From Zopfochytrium polystomum (taxonomy: Eukaryota; Chytridiomycota; Chytridiomycetes; Chytridiales; Chytridiaceae): 64,000 nucleotides of DNA. Both the position numbers and the translations under genes were made by a program. Where the stretch lies: positions 248,001 to 312,000 of the forward strand of contig JAIVFJ010000036.1 of assembly GCA_025765615.1 (NCBI GenBank), read 5' to 3'. How positions within the stretch are numbered: the stretch's first letter is position 1; the number at the start of each line of letters is the position of its first letter. The notes under the pieces were generated by a model, which worked only from the letters and a program-made list of their open reading frames with translations, did not search any database and was not told the origin of the DNA. This document shows positions 54,992 to 64,000 of this stretch, in pieces.

Positions 54992-57900
54992 ATGAACAAT
55001 CTTGACGACCTCATCATGGACTGCACGGGCTCAGCCCAGCACTGTGGGCGAAATGGCGGCGGCAGTAGGCTGCCTTCTCCGCAAATCAACTGGAGACTCC
55101 TGCTGCTCGTTGCCATGCCCGTCCTCGCGTACGTCCTCTTGGCTCTCGCTTTTTTCTGCATCGGCCGACGGTCTTCTCGGGCGGAAGACGGCAGCAGCAA
55201 CAACAACAACAAGAGACCGGTTTTCCTCTTTGCGCGTTCGCGGCGCACAACCGCGGACCCCACAGAAAAATCAGCCTTCCACACCTTGTTCCGGGCGCAG
55301 CTGGCAAAACTCTCTCCAGTCCCCTCGCTCTTTGCGCGAACGAACTCTGGCAAAGATCCGTTCAGCATCGCCCGCGCTCGCAACAGCTCTGCAGCGTTCA
55401 CGCTCTCCAACGAAACTGCGGTCGACGTCGAGTTGAACCCTGATCGTGCCGTGAAATTCTCGCTCGGACATGATACGGACTCTGCGAGCGACGTTGACGA
55501 CAGCATCTCCGACTCTCACAGGCGAGACGATCTCTCCCAGAAGACCGAGCGCTTCGCGCAGGATGCCGGCCAACCCTTGGCGAGGCTTCTTCACGCGCAG
55601 AGCGACGCACCTGCCGTCATGGCGAAAAACAACGGATGCGGAAGGCTCCCGCTCACACACGCCGCCTTACACCGCTTTGTCACATCATTCGACCTCGAGC
55701 AGTCTCTGCGAAACGCCGCCGCCGCCATGGGAATCGACGTCAGCTCCAGTGCAATGTTTTGGGACCGACCAGACCGCCGACGCGTGGGCATTGTTCTCCC
55801 TGACTGCCCCGAGTTGGTCGTGCTCCTCATGACCATCATGAACTGCGCAAGCGCCGTCCCCATCAACGGCCACATGACCGCCGACGAGGTCATTGAGGAG
55901 CTCGACTCGCTTCATGTGCGAGTGGTCATCGTGGGTCAGGATAACTCTGCGACTGTCGGAGCGGCGCTCGCTCAGCGTGGCATCATTGTCATGGTGCTCG
56001 TCCCGGACGTTTCCGTGATCGGTCTGTTCAGCGTCAAGCCCCTCCACTCCAGCAGCTCAGGTGACGCCATCATTCCTGTCGTTCCGGACTCGGATGAGCC
56101 TTGTGAGGGCGCACCTCACGACCTGTCGTCAGAGGCACTCGTTCTCCGAACAAGCGGAACCTCTGGGAAAAAGAAGACTGTCGGCTACAAGCTCAACACT
56201 TTGATCCTCGGGTCCTCCCAAGTCGCCAAGTCGTGGGGTCTCACCGAGTCAGACGCCTGCCTCAACATGATGCCGCTCTACCACGTCGGCGGAATCGTCC
56301 GCAACATGCTCGCCCCGCTCTTGGCCGGCGGCGGCGTCATCGTCACTTCTGGCTTTGACCCCATCGCGTTCTGGGACATTGTCGAGGCGGCCCGCGTCGA
56401 CGTGACTGGAACGTCCAAGCCACCGACGTGGTATTACGCCGTGCCCACCATGCACATGGGAATTCTGGATGAGGGCCGCCGGCGGTACGGGCCGTCGATG
56501 GCAGAGCCGAGTGGCATCCGCTTGATCAGCAACGCGGGCGGCGGTCTCGCACCGAGTTTGGCGGTGGAACTCCGCGAGTTTTTCGCCGGGGCCACCGTGC
56601 TCCCGAGTTACGGCATGACCGAGTGCATGCCCATTGCGACGCCGCCGCTGGACTATAAGTTGGAGCGGCCGGGAACCAGCGGAATCAGCACAGGTAAGTT
56701 TTTTCAGAGATGAAATTCTGGCTCTCGCGGCCGAAACTTAAACCGCGGCAACAGGAGTTGAAATCGCAATTTACAACAATGGCGAACTTGCAAGGCCGCA
56801 CGTCATCGGTCATGTTTCAGTTCGAGGCCCACCGCTCTTTGATGGATACGACGGGGATCTAAAAGCCACAGAGTCTTCTTTCAACAGCGACGGCTTCTTT
56901 GACACTGGCGATTTGGGATACTTGGACGAGGACGGATATTTGTTCATCACGGGACGCTCGAAGGAAGTCATCAATCGCGGAGGAGAGATCATCTCCCCCG
57001 TGGAAATTGAAGACGCTGTTCGTGCACACGCATCCGTGAAGGACGTTATCGCCTTTGTCGTGCCCCACAAAACGCTGCAAGAGACGGTCGGCATTGTGAT
57101 TGTCCCCGTGGTACCCTCCCAGCGCGTTGGCCTGCAAGAGATTCAGAGGTACAGTTGTTGACTTGAGACCCCTTGCTCACCGTTACTACTCCCACCAGGT
57201 TTGTTGCGGCAAGTCTCCACCCATCGAAATGGCCGCAAGTCATCGTGTACATGGACGACATCCCCAAGAACCTGAACAACAAACCGCTCCGGATCAACTT
57301 GGCGAAGCGGCTCAACCTCGCCGAGCAGGAAGACAGCACACCGCTCTTTGACCGACTCTTTGAAGCGGCCTGCCCGCTGCGAACGACTCCTCTGTCTGAG
57401 CCCATCCCATGCCAGCCTGTAAACACCGCTCCTGACAACCTTCGAATGGCGCTGGAAAAGATGCCCGACATCGTGGACCAGGTCACCTTTGTCCACGAGA
57501 AACACTTCATCCTCTGCTTCGCGTGCAAACCCGAGAGCGTGGTCAGCCCCGACGCGATCCGCTCATTGCTGGTCGGCAACATCCACGACTACCTGGTGCC
57601 AACAAAGTTTGTACCTCTCGGAGTGATCCCGCGCGACGAGAAGCGAATTCCGGACTTTGCGGCGCTGAAAGTCGCGGCGGCAAACACTCGCGAGCTGCTG
57701 ACCGGCGACGAGAAGAAGCTGGCAGAGATCTTCCAGGAGGCGCTGGGGTTGGAGTCGCTGCCCGAGGCGAGCGACGACTTTTTCGCGCTTGGTGGGAGCT
57801 CGTTGAAGGCTGGGTTTGTGGTTTCGAGAATACGGTGAGTGCCATGTTTTAGTGCTCCTGCGTTTGAGAAGGATCGCTTGCTGATGGTTGTTCTCTGCGT

Positions 57901-60441
57901 AACTGAAAACACAGGAAAATATTTGGAGCAAGCTTGCCGTCGATGGCCATATTCAGTTTCCGCACGCCGCGCTCGTTGCTGGCGGAAGTTTATCGTGTCA
58001 CAGGTGGATCTCAGAGGACTGATTCACCCTCGGAAACCGTCGGAGGGTCGGACGGAGAACAAGAGCCCGTGGCAGTTGCCTCCATGTCACCCGTTGGCAT
58101 ATTCACGTTGATCGTCCAGCTCCTGCCGCTCACAATCATCCGACCGCTTCGCACCTGTGCCACATGGTTGTCGTTCGCGTATGTTTTAACTCTTGTCGAA
58201 CATGCTGCTCGGAAATGGAACGAAGCGGCGGAGGACATTGCGTTGGAAGGCCCTGTGCTCCGTTGCGCCTTGCTCATTCTCGCTTTAACGATAACAATCA
58301 CGATGCTCTGGATTGTGCTGCCGTTCCTCCCCATCCTGTCGAAATGGATAATTATTGGGCGATACCGCGCAGGCCGGTTCCCCCTGTGGGGTTCATACTA
58401 CCTCCGCTGGTGGCTGGTTGACCAAATCTATTACGTGTTCGGCCGCGGCTTTTTTGGAGTGAACTCGACCATGTTGCGCCTTCACGCCCGTCTGATGGGT
58501 GCCAACATTGGCGAGAATGTGCACATCGACAGCGCGACCAAGCTGGGCGAATTCGACCTTATCACCATTGAAGAAGGTTGCGCTCTAGATGCGACCCGCA
58601 TGCGACCTTTCACCATGGAGACAGGGTATATGGTGTTGAAACCGATCGTAATAGCAAAAGACTCTGTCCTGAACGCCAAGTGTGTGGTCGCACCGGGCCA
58701 TCGTGTCCCAAGTGGAACAGTTCTCCCGCCCTTGAGCTCCTCATACGAGACTCAGGACGCTCATCACGAGTTTGCGCCATACTGTAGAACGACGCTCCCA
58801 GAGCCTCACTTTTTCGCAAAGGCGTTCATCGGCTTCCCAATCATTGCCTTGGTGACTTTCTTCTCGTACCTTCCGTGGCTCGCTGTCATTTACCGCATGG
58901 CATCCCTGCCCTTTGACTATGGCGACTTGAACTTGAGCAGAATGGGCCACATCATTGTATACTTTGCCGCCGACTTCCGTGTCGCTTATCACATGCTCGC
59001 CATGGCCGTCAAGCACACCATATCGCCGTTTTTGAAACTATTTGCCGCGATCCTCCTCAAGCAGTATATGATTGGCAAGTTTCAACCGGGACCGTGCACC
59101 GAGCCACGACCGTCACTCTTGATCAAACGATGGATCATGGACCAGCTTCTTGGTGACGGAGAGCTCTGCGGAGTATACCACCTCGTCGGTCGTCACTATG
59201 GCATCATCAGTATGATCTACCGGCTCCTCGGCGCCAAGATTGGCAAGCGGATCTACTGGCCAGGAACCCCAATGGCCTTCTACGAGTTTGACCTCCTGGA
59301 AATTGGCGACGACGTTGTGTTTGGTTCGCGTTCGGACTTTATCTTCACAAGCACGGAAGGATCCAAGCGTATCCAGGTCCAGTCTGGAGCGATGGTGGCA
59401 GACCGCTGCGTCCTTCTTGGCGGAGCGGTCGTCGGCCGCAACGCGGTCCTCGGCAGCGGCAGTCTGGCACGTGCGGATACGACTTACCCGGACGGCTCGG
59501 TCTGGCTGGGGTCCCAGGGCGGCGGGGCGGTGCTGTGGACAGAGGGAACGCCGGACGAGGCAGCAGCAGACACGCTCAAGCCGTTTGGTCGTGCGTTCTA
59601 CCAACGCAAGGCCAGCTTCTTTGTGTACCCACTGTGGGCACTGGTGCTGTACAATGTTTTCCTCCAGGCGACGGCCGCGATGCTCCGGACGACCCCGGCC
59701 GTTATCGGGGTGATTGTCGCCGCGTACGAGTACCGCTCCGCATTCTACAGCTGGTTCCGTTCAGACCACACCACGCCAATCCCCGACCCTACGGGTCTTG
59801 CCATTATGTACTTTGTTGGGTCAGTGATGGTGGCGTTCCTTGGAATCACAATCTTCACGACGGCGTTGGACATTACAGCGAAGTGGGCGCTCTTTGGACG
59901 TCGCAAGGACGGCAGCCACGACTGGGACAAGTCGTCGTACTGCCAGCGGTGGCAGGTGTACCTGTCCCTGATCCAGCTGCGGATTGAGCCGCTCCAGCTG
60001 CTGCGCGGGAGCATCTTCCTGGTGCTCTACTTCCGCGCACTCGGCTGCAGAATCGGAAAGCGCGTCTGCCTTTACCCGACCGGAAGCGACCCGATGATGA
60101 CGGAGCCTGACCTCGTGCGTCTTGGCGACGACGTGTGCGTCGACGTCGCCAGCGTCGTCGCCCACATCAACAGCAAGGGGCTGTTTTCTTTGAACCCCAT
60201 GAGCATTGGGGCTCGCAGTGTCTTGCGGGCCGAGTCCCGCGTTCTCTCTGGGGCCCAAGTCGAGTCGGATGCCACGCTCTTGGAGCACACGCTCATCGTC
60301 AGCGGAGATGTTGTCGACAAGGGTGCCACTATGCAAGGGTGGCCAGCCAGCGAGTTTGACCCTTCGAAGGTGGCTGCTTTGGTGTTGACACCAGAGCCTG
60401 ACTCCAGTGAGGCGAAAGGCGCTGCCGATAATCTTGTTTGA
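54992..60441 (+). CDS. Membrane-bound NRPS-like enzyme, Pls-type (A - PCP - three TM/helix modules)
   Basis: Four exons (54992-56693, 56755-57148, 57199-57834, 57915-60441) give 1752 residues in perfect phase. An N-terminal membrane anchor (LLLLVAMPVLAYVLLALAFF, residues about 35-55) precedes an adenylation domain (about 215-800). Its A3 motif is RTSGTSGKKK (about 387), A5 SYGMTECMPI (about 537), A7 DTGDLGYLDEDG (about 616) and A8 GRSKEVINRGGEIISPVEIE. A carrier domain follows with phosphopantetheine serine in DDFFALGGSSLKAG (about 898). The rest (911-1752) alternates membrane helices with three related left-handed-helix modules (about 1066-1190, 1304-1453, 1569-1729). Each opens with an RWW/RW..DQ-like stretch, then GA.IGK/GENV and EFDLITI or DLVRLGDDV. 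This matches the NRPS terminal-domain family and the layout of epsilon-poly-L-lysine synthetase. There is no condensation or thioesterase domain. The monomer is unknown; the A domain also resembles Pcs60-type acyl-CoA ligases. Confidence 0.94.
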
Positions 60442-60603
60442 GTTGTTGGATTGTTGGACTATCCTAGTCCGCTTCTGAATTTTATCCCCTAATTCGTTGA
60501 ACATACCTTCTCTTCCTTCTCTTCCAACCTTTAATGGCCTTCTGCCTCATAGTTACCCTCTAATCGACTGAAACGAACGAACGTCATAGCGTTTGCGTTT
60601 GGG

Positions 60604-60642
60604 AATAAATACCACGCCGCTGTGCAATCTCTATGCAATAAA
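60604..60642 (+). other. Tandem AATAAA polyadenylation signals for the NRPS-like gene
   Basis: AATAAA occurs at 60604-60609 and again at 60637-60642, about 165-200 nt after the stop codon, consistent with the transcript end here. Confidence 0.55.
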
Positions 60643-60764
60643 CAAGCCTCATAATCCGATCTCTTCTCACGTACTTGCACCAATCACGTGCAGCGAAGGT
60701 CGAATGAAGCTGCAGCTCATCTAACTCGAACCCTCTTTGTTGACGCTTCCACTTCATTCCCAGC

Positions 60765-61179
60765 TTAGACTCTATCTCTTGCCAGCCCTAGTTCAGCGCC
60801 AACATCCTGATACGTTTTAACAAACAAACAAATTCCATTGCTTTTCCTGACCGTACCTTCAATTCCGTCAGGAACGAAAAAGGCAAAATTACTTTCTATG
60901 GGATCTTTAGGGTTCGACACGTCTTTCATTTTGATGAAATTTTCCATCGTAAGTAGGTCCATTCTTCATTGCCAGACACACAAGAGACGCAGAGAAGGTC
61001 GGAACAGCGTCTGGAAGCAAATGTGATCCGTAAGTAGCAAGCCTTTTAATTCTCAGTGGAATGAATGCAGCCACAACCTTTAAATACTCTTTGTTCCATC
61101 GTTGGTGATGAAAAGGGACAATTGTGCGGGCACCAATCATATTGTGCAGTATAAAGTTTTTGGGTTGGACGTAATCCAT
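60765..61179 (-). pseudogene. Possible gene fragment, AT-richer than neighbours
   Basis: Two overlapping minus-strand frames read like protein: one from 61179 (MDYVQPKNFILHNMIGARTI, FHHQRWNKEYLKVVAAFIP) and one at 60765-60962 (ENFIKMKDVSNPKDP, FAFFVPDGIEGTVRKS). They share the stretch around 60940 in different frames, and I could not link them with good splice sites. Composition is distinctly more AT-rich than the surrounding genes. It could be a small gene with missed introns, or a decayed or acquired fragment. No family recognised. Confidence 0.3.
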
Positions 61180-61687
61180 TTGTTGCCTCGAATTATATGC
61201 GTGACTCCATAATGTAACACGATCACACTGTCATCAAGATTTATCAACCAAAACCAGGTCGTCAACGACCGTTGTGCTGCTTTCACCCCTTGCTGCCTCC
61301 ACGGCCTTCCGACAATGCAGATGTGCCTGCACGTCCGGGTCTGTCTTTGCACCGCGCCATGACCGCGACCGAGACGCCCTGCACAGTGCCCCCTGTTAGT
61401 CGGCTTGGCGCACGCTCCGCGGTACCGTCCACCACGCGAGCACTGCCGAGCGCGGCAGCGTGGAGTGCGTCCCCACCGTCCTCGACGAGGCACCCAGCCC
61501 CCCTTCCACCTTCCGCCGACCCTTTCTTCAGGGAGTCTTTTTGACAAGTCGGGATTGTTGGAAGCTTCGAGCAGAAGAAGAAACTCGACCGCCCCCATTC
61601 ATTTCTGCCCGTCTCTCTCTTTTCGCACCGTCTCTGTCTTCGTCGCCACCCGCGTTCGCCGTTTGCTGTCCCGCTTCTTCTCTTTGT
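61180..61687. promoter_or_regulatory. BZW/5MP upstream region
   Basis: About 500 bp upstream of the BZW start codon. All frames are partly open because of GC-rich composition, but no conserved sequence appears. The last 100 bp are pyrimidine-rich on the plus strand, as seen before other genes here. Confidence 0.4.
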
Positions 61688-63383
61688 ATGTCCTCGTCCC
61701 TTTCATCCAAGCCGCAGCAGTCGCAGCAGCAGCCGCCGTCATCATCCGCCAAAAGTGCACTCCCTACCACCTCGGACTTTAAGTCCAAAACGCGAAAGGT
61801 GAGTCGTGGACGAGAGAGCCGGGCGATGATGAGGACGATCGGTGTTTCTCAACCTGTGGAGAGGCGGCCAAGTCGTCGTGGCAGTGCACGGTGTACCGAT
61901 CTTATCTTCGCATCCAAAGATCAAGCGCTGACTGCAAACCCAATCGTATTAAATCTAGCGTGAGGTCGTCACAAAGTATGAACCAGAGGTCTTCCGCGAC
62001 TCTCTTCTTGCTCTGATCCCCGAAGACTGCGACATTGACACATACGTGGGCGTGCTCGAAGGAGCTGCCGATAAGCTCGATTACAAGCGTTATGCTGAAC
62101 CTTTGTTTGAATTCTTCTTTATCGGCGGTCTTGTCGGTGAGTTGTGGAACATGGATCTGGTGACACAATTTGATTCCTTTTGTCTCTGCCAGCCCCTGGT
62201 GGCCAGATAGTTGATGATGGGGCCCGATTGAACCCTTACAGCATTTTTGCATGCGACGATAGCATCGCCCCCATCAAACAGCGAGTGGAAATTCTCAAGT
62301 GCGTGATCTGTGTGGCAAACGACGTCTGGCTTTGGCTAACATCAAATTGCGCGTTTGTGCAGCAAGCTCATTCGGCGATTTAAGTATCTCCAGCGCAAGC
62401 TCGAAGAGACGCTTGCTCATTTGTTGCAGTACATCAACAAGTTTGGTGATAATTCGCACAAACTTAGCACTGCGGTCGGCCTTCTGATCTCCACACAAAC
62501 GGTTGGACTGGGGTCCCTGATTGACATAACCAAGGACCATTTAGTGAAAGATGGCAAGTACCAAGCTTTCATTGGACAACATACTAATCCGAAGCGCAGG
62601 CGCATCCTTGGAATTTCTCACTGGAGTCTTTCAGACGTACATCCACGAGCAGAACGTTGACTCCCTCTGCCAGTCTCTCCAAAAGAGTGGATTGGACGAC
62701 CGCCTTCTGGAATTTTTCCCTCCGAAGAAGCGCCAGGAAGAATACCTCGCTCGACACTTTGAGACCGAGGGTCTTAAAGCCATTGTCGACTTCTACAAGA
62801 AGAAGCAAGCGTCATTGGTGAAGGCTGAGATCAAGCAGCAGCTTTTGGAACTGCTTCAGGGCGAAAACGCTCAGACAACTGCCGTGACCTTTGTCAAGGC
62901 GCAAATGACGGAGCACAAGTGGACGGAGTCAGAGACCGTAACATTCCTCTGGGATGCCATCTTCGAGTCGGTGGAGTGGACCAACCGTCCTGAGCAACTT
63001 GAGAGCCAAATTGTGAAGACACTTGCTGTAAGTTTTGTCGATGTGTTTTGCTTTTGCTTTTAAACTGAACCGACGACCTCTCCCCTCCCCTTCAATGGCA
63101 GGTATGGCCCAAAACCCTCGAACCATTTTGCAAGTCGCCAAAGACGGAAATCACCCTCTTGCAACACATTCAAGCCATGTGCTACGATGATGCCCGCTAT
63201 GCCAAGCACTTCAGAACGATTGTTTCGAATCTGTACAAACTTGACGTGATCTCGGAGGCTGCTGTCCTCTACTGGTCAGAGAAGGGTGCTCTGGGCAACA
63301 AGGGCAAAGCCATGTTCATAAAACAGATGGAACCTTTCGTAGAGTGGTTGAATCAGCAGGAGGAGGAGAGCGAGGAGGACTGA
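61688..63383 (+). CDS. eIF5-mimic protein (BZW1/BZW2, 5MP)
   Basis: A gene of about six exons starting MSSSLSSKPQQSQQQPPSSS (ATG at 61688) and joined at 61959 to REVVTKYEPEVFRDSLL. Family signatures are KLDYKRYAEPLFEFFFIGG, LVAPGGQI, LNKLIRRFKYLQRKLEE, QSGLDDRLLEFFPPKKRQ-like text (LDDRLLEFFPPKK) and, in the C-terminal W2 domain, ITLLQHIQAMCYDDARYAKH, YKLDVISEAAVLYW and FVEWLNQQEEESEED. 5MP proteins have the HEAT and W2 domains of eIF5 without its GAP domain; they compete with eIF5 for eIF2 and eIF3, tightening start-codon choice. Length, about 415 residues, is normal. Budding yeasts lack it, in keeping with an early-diverging fungus. The acidic C-terminus carries the aromatic/acidic boxes. 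Introns are 50-160 nt. Confidence 0.95.
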
Positions 63384-63727
63384 TCATGTGACCAGTCCCA
63401 TTGACAGCATACAATAAAGATTGCTTCTCCGAACACAAGTTCTCCTTGTTTCTTCGTGCATCGCTCGCTTTCCGCACGCGGAGACGCACATCGCGCCTCC
63501 GGCTGTGCCTTTGCCCCCTCGAGCGAGAGCGACTTTCGGTCGAAAAAGCAGCAATTTGGGTTCTTTATTTTTTTTTTTTCCTTTTTTTTGGTTTTCCCCC
63601 GTTTCTCTCACTGACTCAACTTGCAGTGGCAAGGCGGACTGTGGAAGCCGCTCGCGTGCGTGCACATTGGGCCGCAACGTCGCTCACTCGCAAACCATCT
63701 CGCGGTCCCACCACGGCAAAGCCGTCC
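63384..63727. other. Convergent 3' intergenic region
   Basis: Holds the BZW polyadenylation signal and a T-rich tract around 63568-63590. No gene seen. Confidence 0.4.
63413..63418 (+). other. AATAAA polyadenylation signal for BZW/5MP
   Basis: AATAAA 30 nt downstream of the BZW stop codon. Confidence 0.6.
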
Positions 63728-64000
63728 TCAGTTAATGCCTAGACTGTCTGCAACCACCGGTCGAGCTCCGCGGCGGTCACGGTAGGCTTTGGATTGCACG
63801 GCAGCGTCCAGCAGGGACAGGTCAGCGCAAAGACGGTGCGCGTTGAGCAGCTTGTGCGAGGCAAAGGTCAAAAGTCTTGCGGAACAGGGCCAGGCGGTGG
63901 CCACAACAGGGGAGCAACCCGTTGCGGACACTATGGGACGGGCACCAACGGCACCTATCGCCTGGAAGAAAGCATCGGATGGGGAGAAACGACCGCAATG
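63728..64000 (-). CDS. C-terminal end of an unidentified gene (partial)
   Basis: A minus-strand frame enters at the right window edge (read from 64000) and stays open to a TGA at 63728-63730. It encodes about 90 residues including DAFFQAIGAVGARPIVSATG, SPVVATAWPCSARLLTFASH and SLLDAAVQSKAYRDRRG. Codon use is GC-rich, like genuine genes nearby. The fragment is too short and unfamiliar to name. The beginning of the gene and any introns lie outside. Confidence 0.35.
   Translation of the reverse strand, partial: HCGRFSPSDAFFQAIGAVGARPIVSATGCSPVVATAWPCSARLLTFASHKLLNAHRLCADLSLLDAAVQSKAYRDRRGARPVVADSLGIN

Overview
The window is nuclear DNA from a eukaryote with small spliceosomal introns. Most are about 45-65 nt, with GT...AG ends and CTAAC/CTGAC-like branch sites close to the acceptor. 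Genes are dense and on both strands. Gene content points to an early-diverging, zoosporic fungus, probably chytrid-like. Fungal markers are a MET5-type sulfite reductase beta subunit, FCY1-type cytosine deaminase, an MFS hexose transporter, HSE1 and EAF3. Alongside them are genes that flagellated or early-branching lineages keep: IFT20, an SSX2IP/Msd1 homologue, SREK1, a FRAY/OSR1-class kinase, BZW/5MP and a RAB3GAP2 homologue. No rRNA, tRNA, CRISPR array or complete transposon was recognised. The taxonomic assignment is inference.

Layout. 1-2.3 kb: 5' part of an intronless PPR gene (-) running off the left edge, divergent from RAB3GAP2 (+, 2.5-6.4 kb). 6.7-11 kb: SSX2IP-like and HSE1/STAM (both -). 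11-12.7 kb: SREK1 (+), convergent with IFT20 (-). 13.9-23.8 kb: a small unknown gene, sulfite reductase beta, a BRO1/ALIX protein and MOB1, all (-). 24-29.3 kb: FCY1, EAF3/MRG15, YTM1/WDR12 and BMT5, all (-). 29.8-34 kb: FRAY kinase and an XRCC3/RAD57-like recombinase (+). 34.1-36.9 kb: a propeller-like unknown (-), divergent from a hexose transporter (+, 37.3-40.3 kb) with a very long cytosolic tail. 40.9-45.2 kb: an LRR receptor-like membrane protein and F-actin capping protein alpha (-). 45.7-46.8 kb: UBC8/UBE2H (+). 47-50.8 kb: a SPICE1-like coiled-coil protein and an uncharacterised membrane-protein locus (-). 50.8-55 kb: gene-poor, microsatellite-rich DNA with one weak gene. 55-60.4 kb: a large membrane-bound NRPS-like enzyme (+). 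61.7-63.4 kb: BZW/5MP (+). An unidentified gene end (-) lies at the right edge.

Most genes are housekeeping and not functionally clustered. Several share themes: ESCRT and endosomal sorting (HSE1, BRO1/ALIX), microtubule organising centre or flagellum (SSX2IP-like, IFT20, possibly the SPICE1-like gene), and ribosome biogenesis or translation (YTM1, BMT5, BZW).

The most unusual locus is the NRPS-like gene at 55-60.4 kb. It has an adenylation domain, one carrier domain, then three tandem left-handed-helix modules separated by membrane segments. This is the architecture of epsilon-poly-L-lysine synthetase (Pls). It sits alone, behind a 2.4 kb non-coding upstream region full of dinucleotide repeats.
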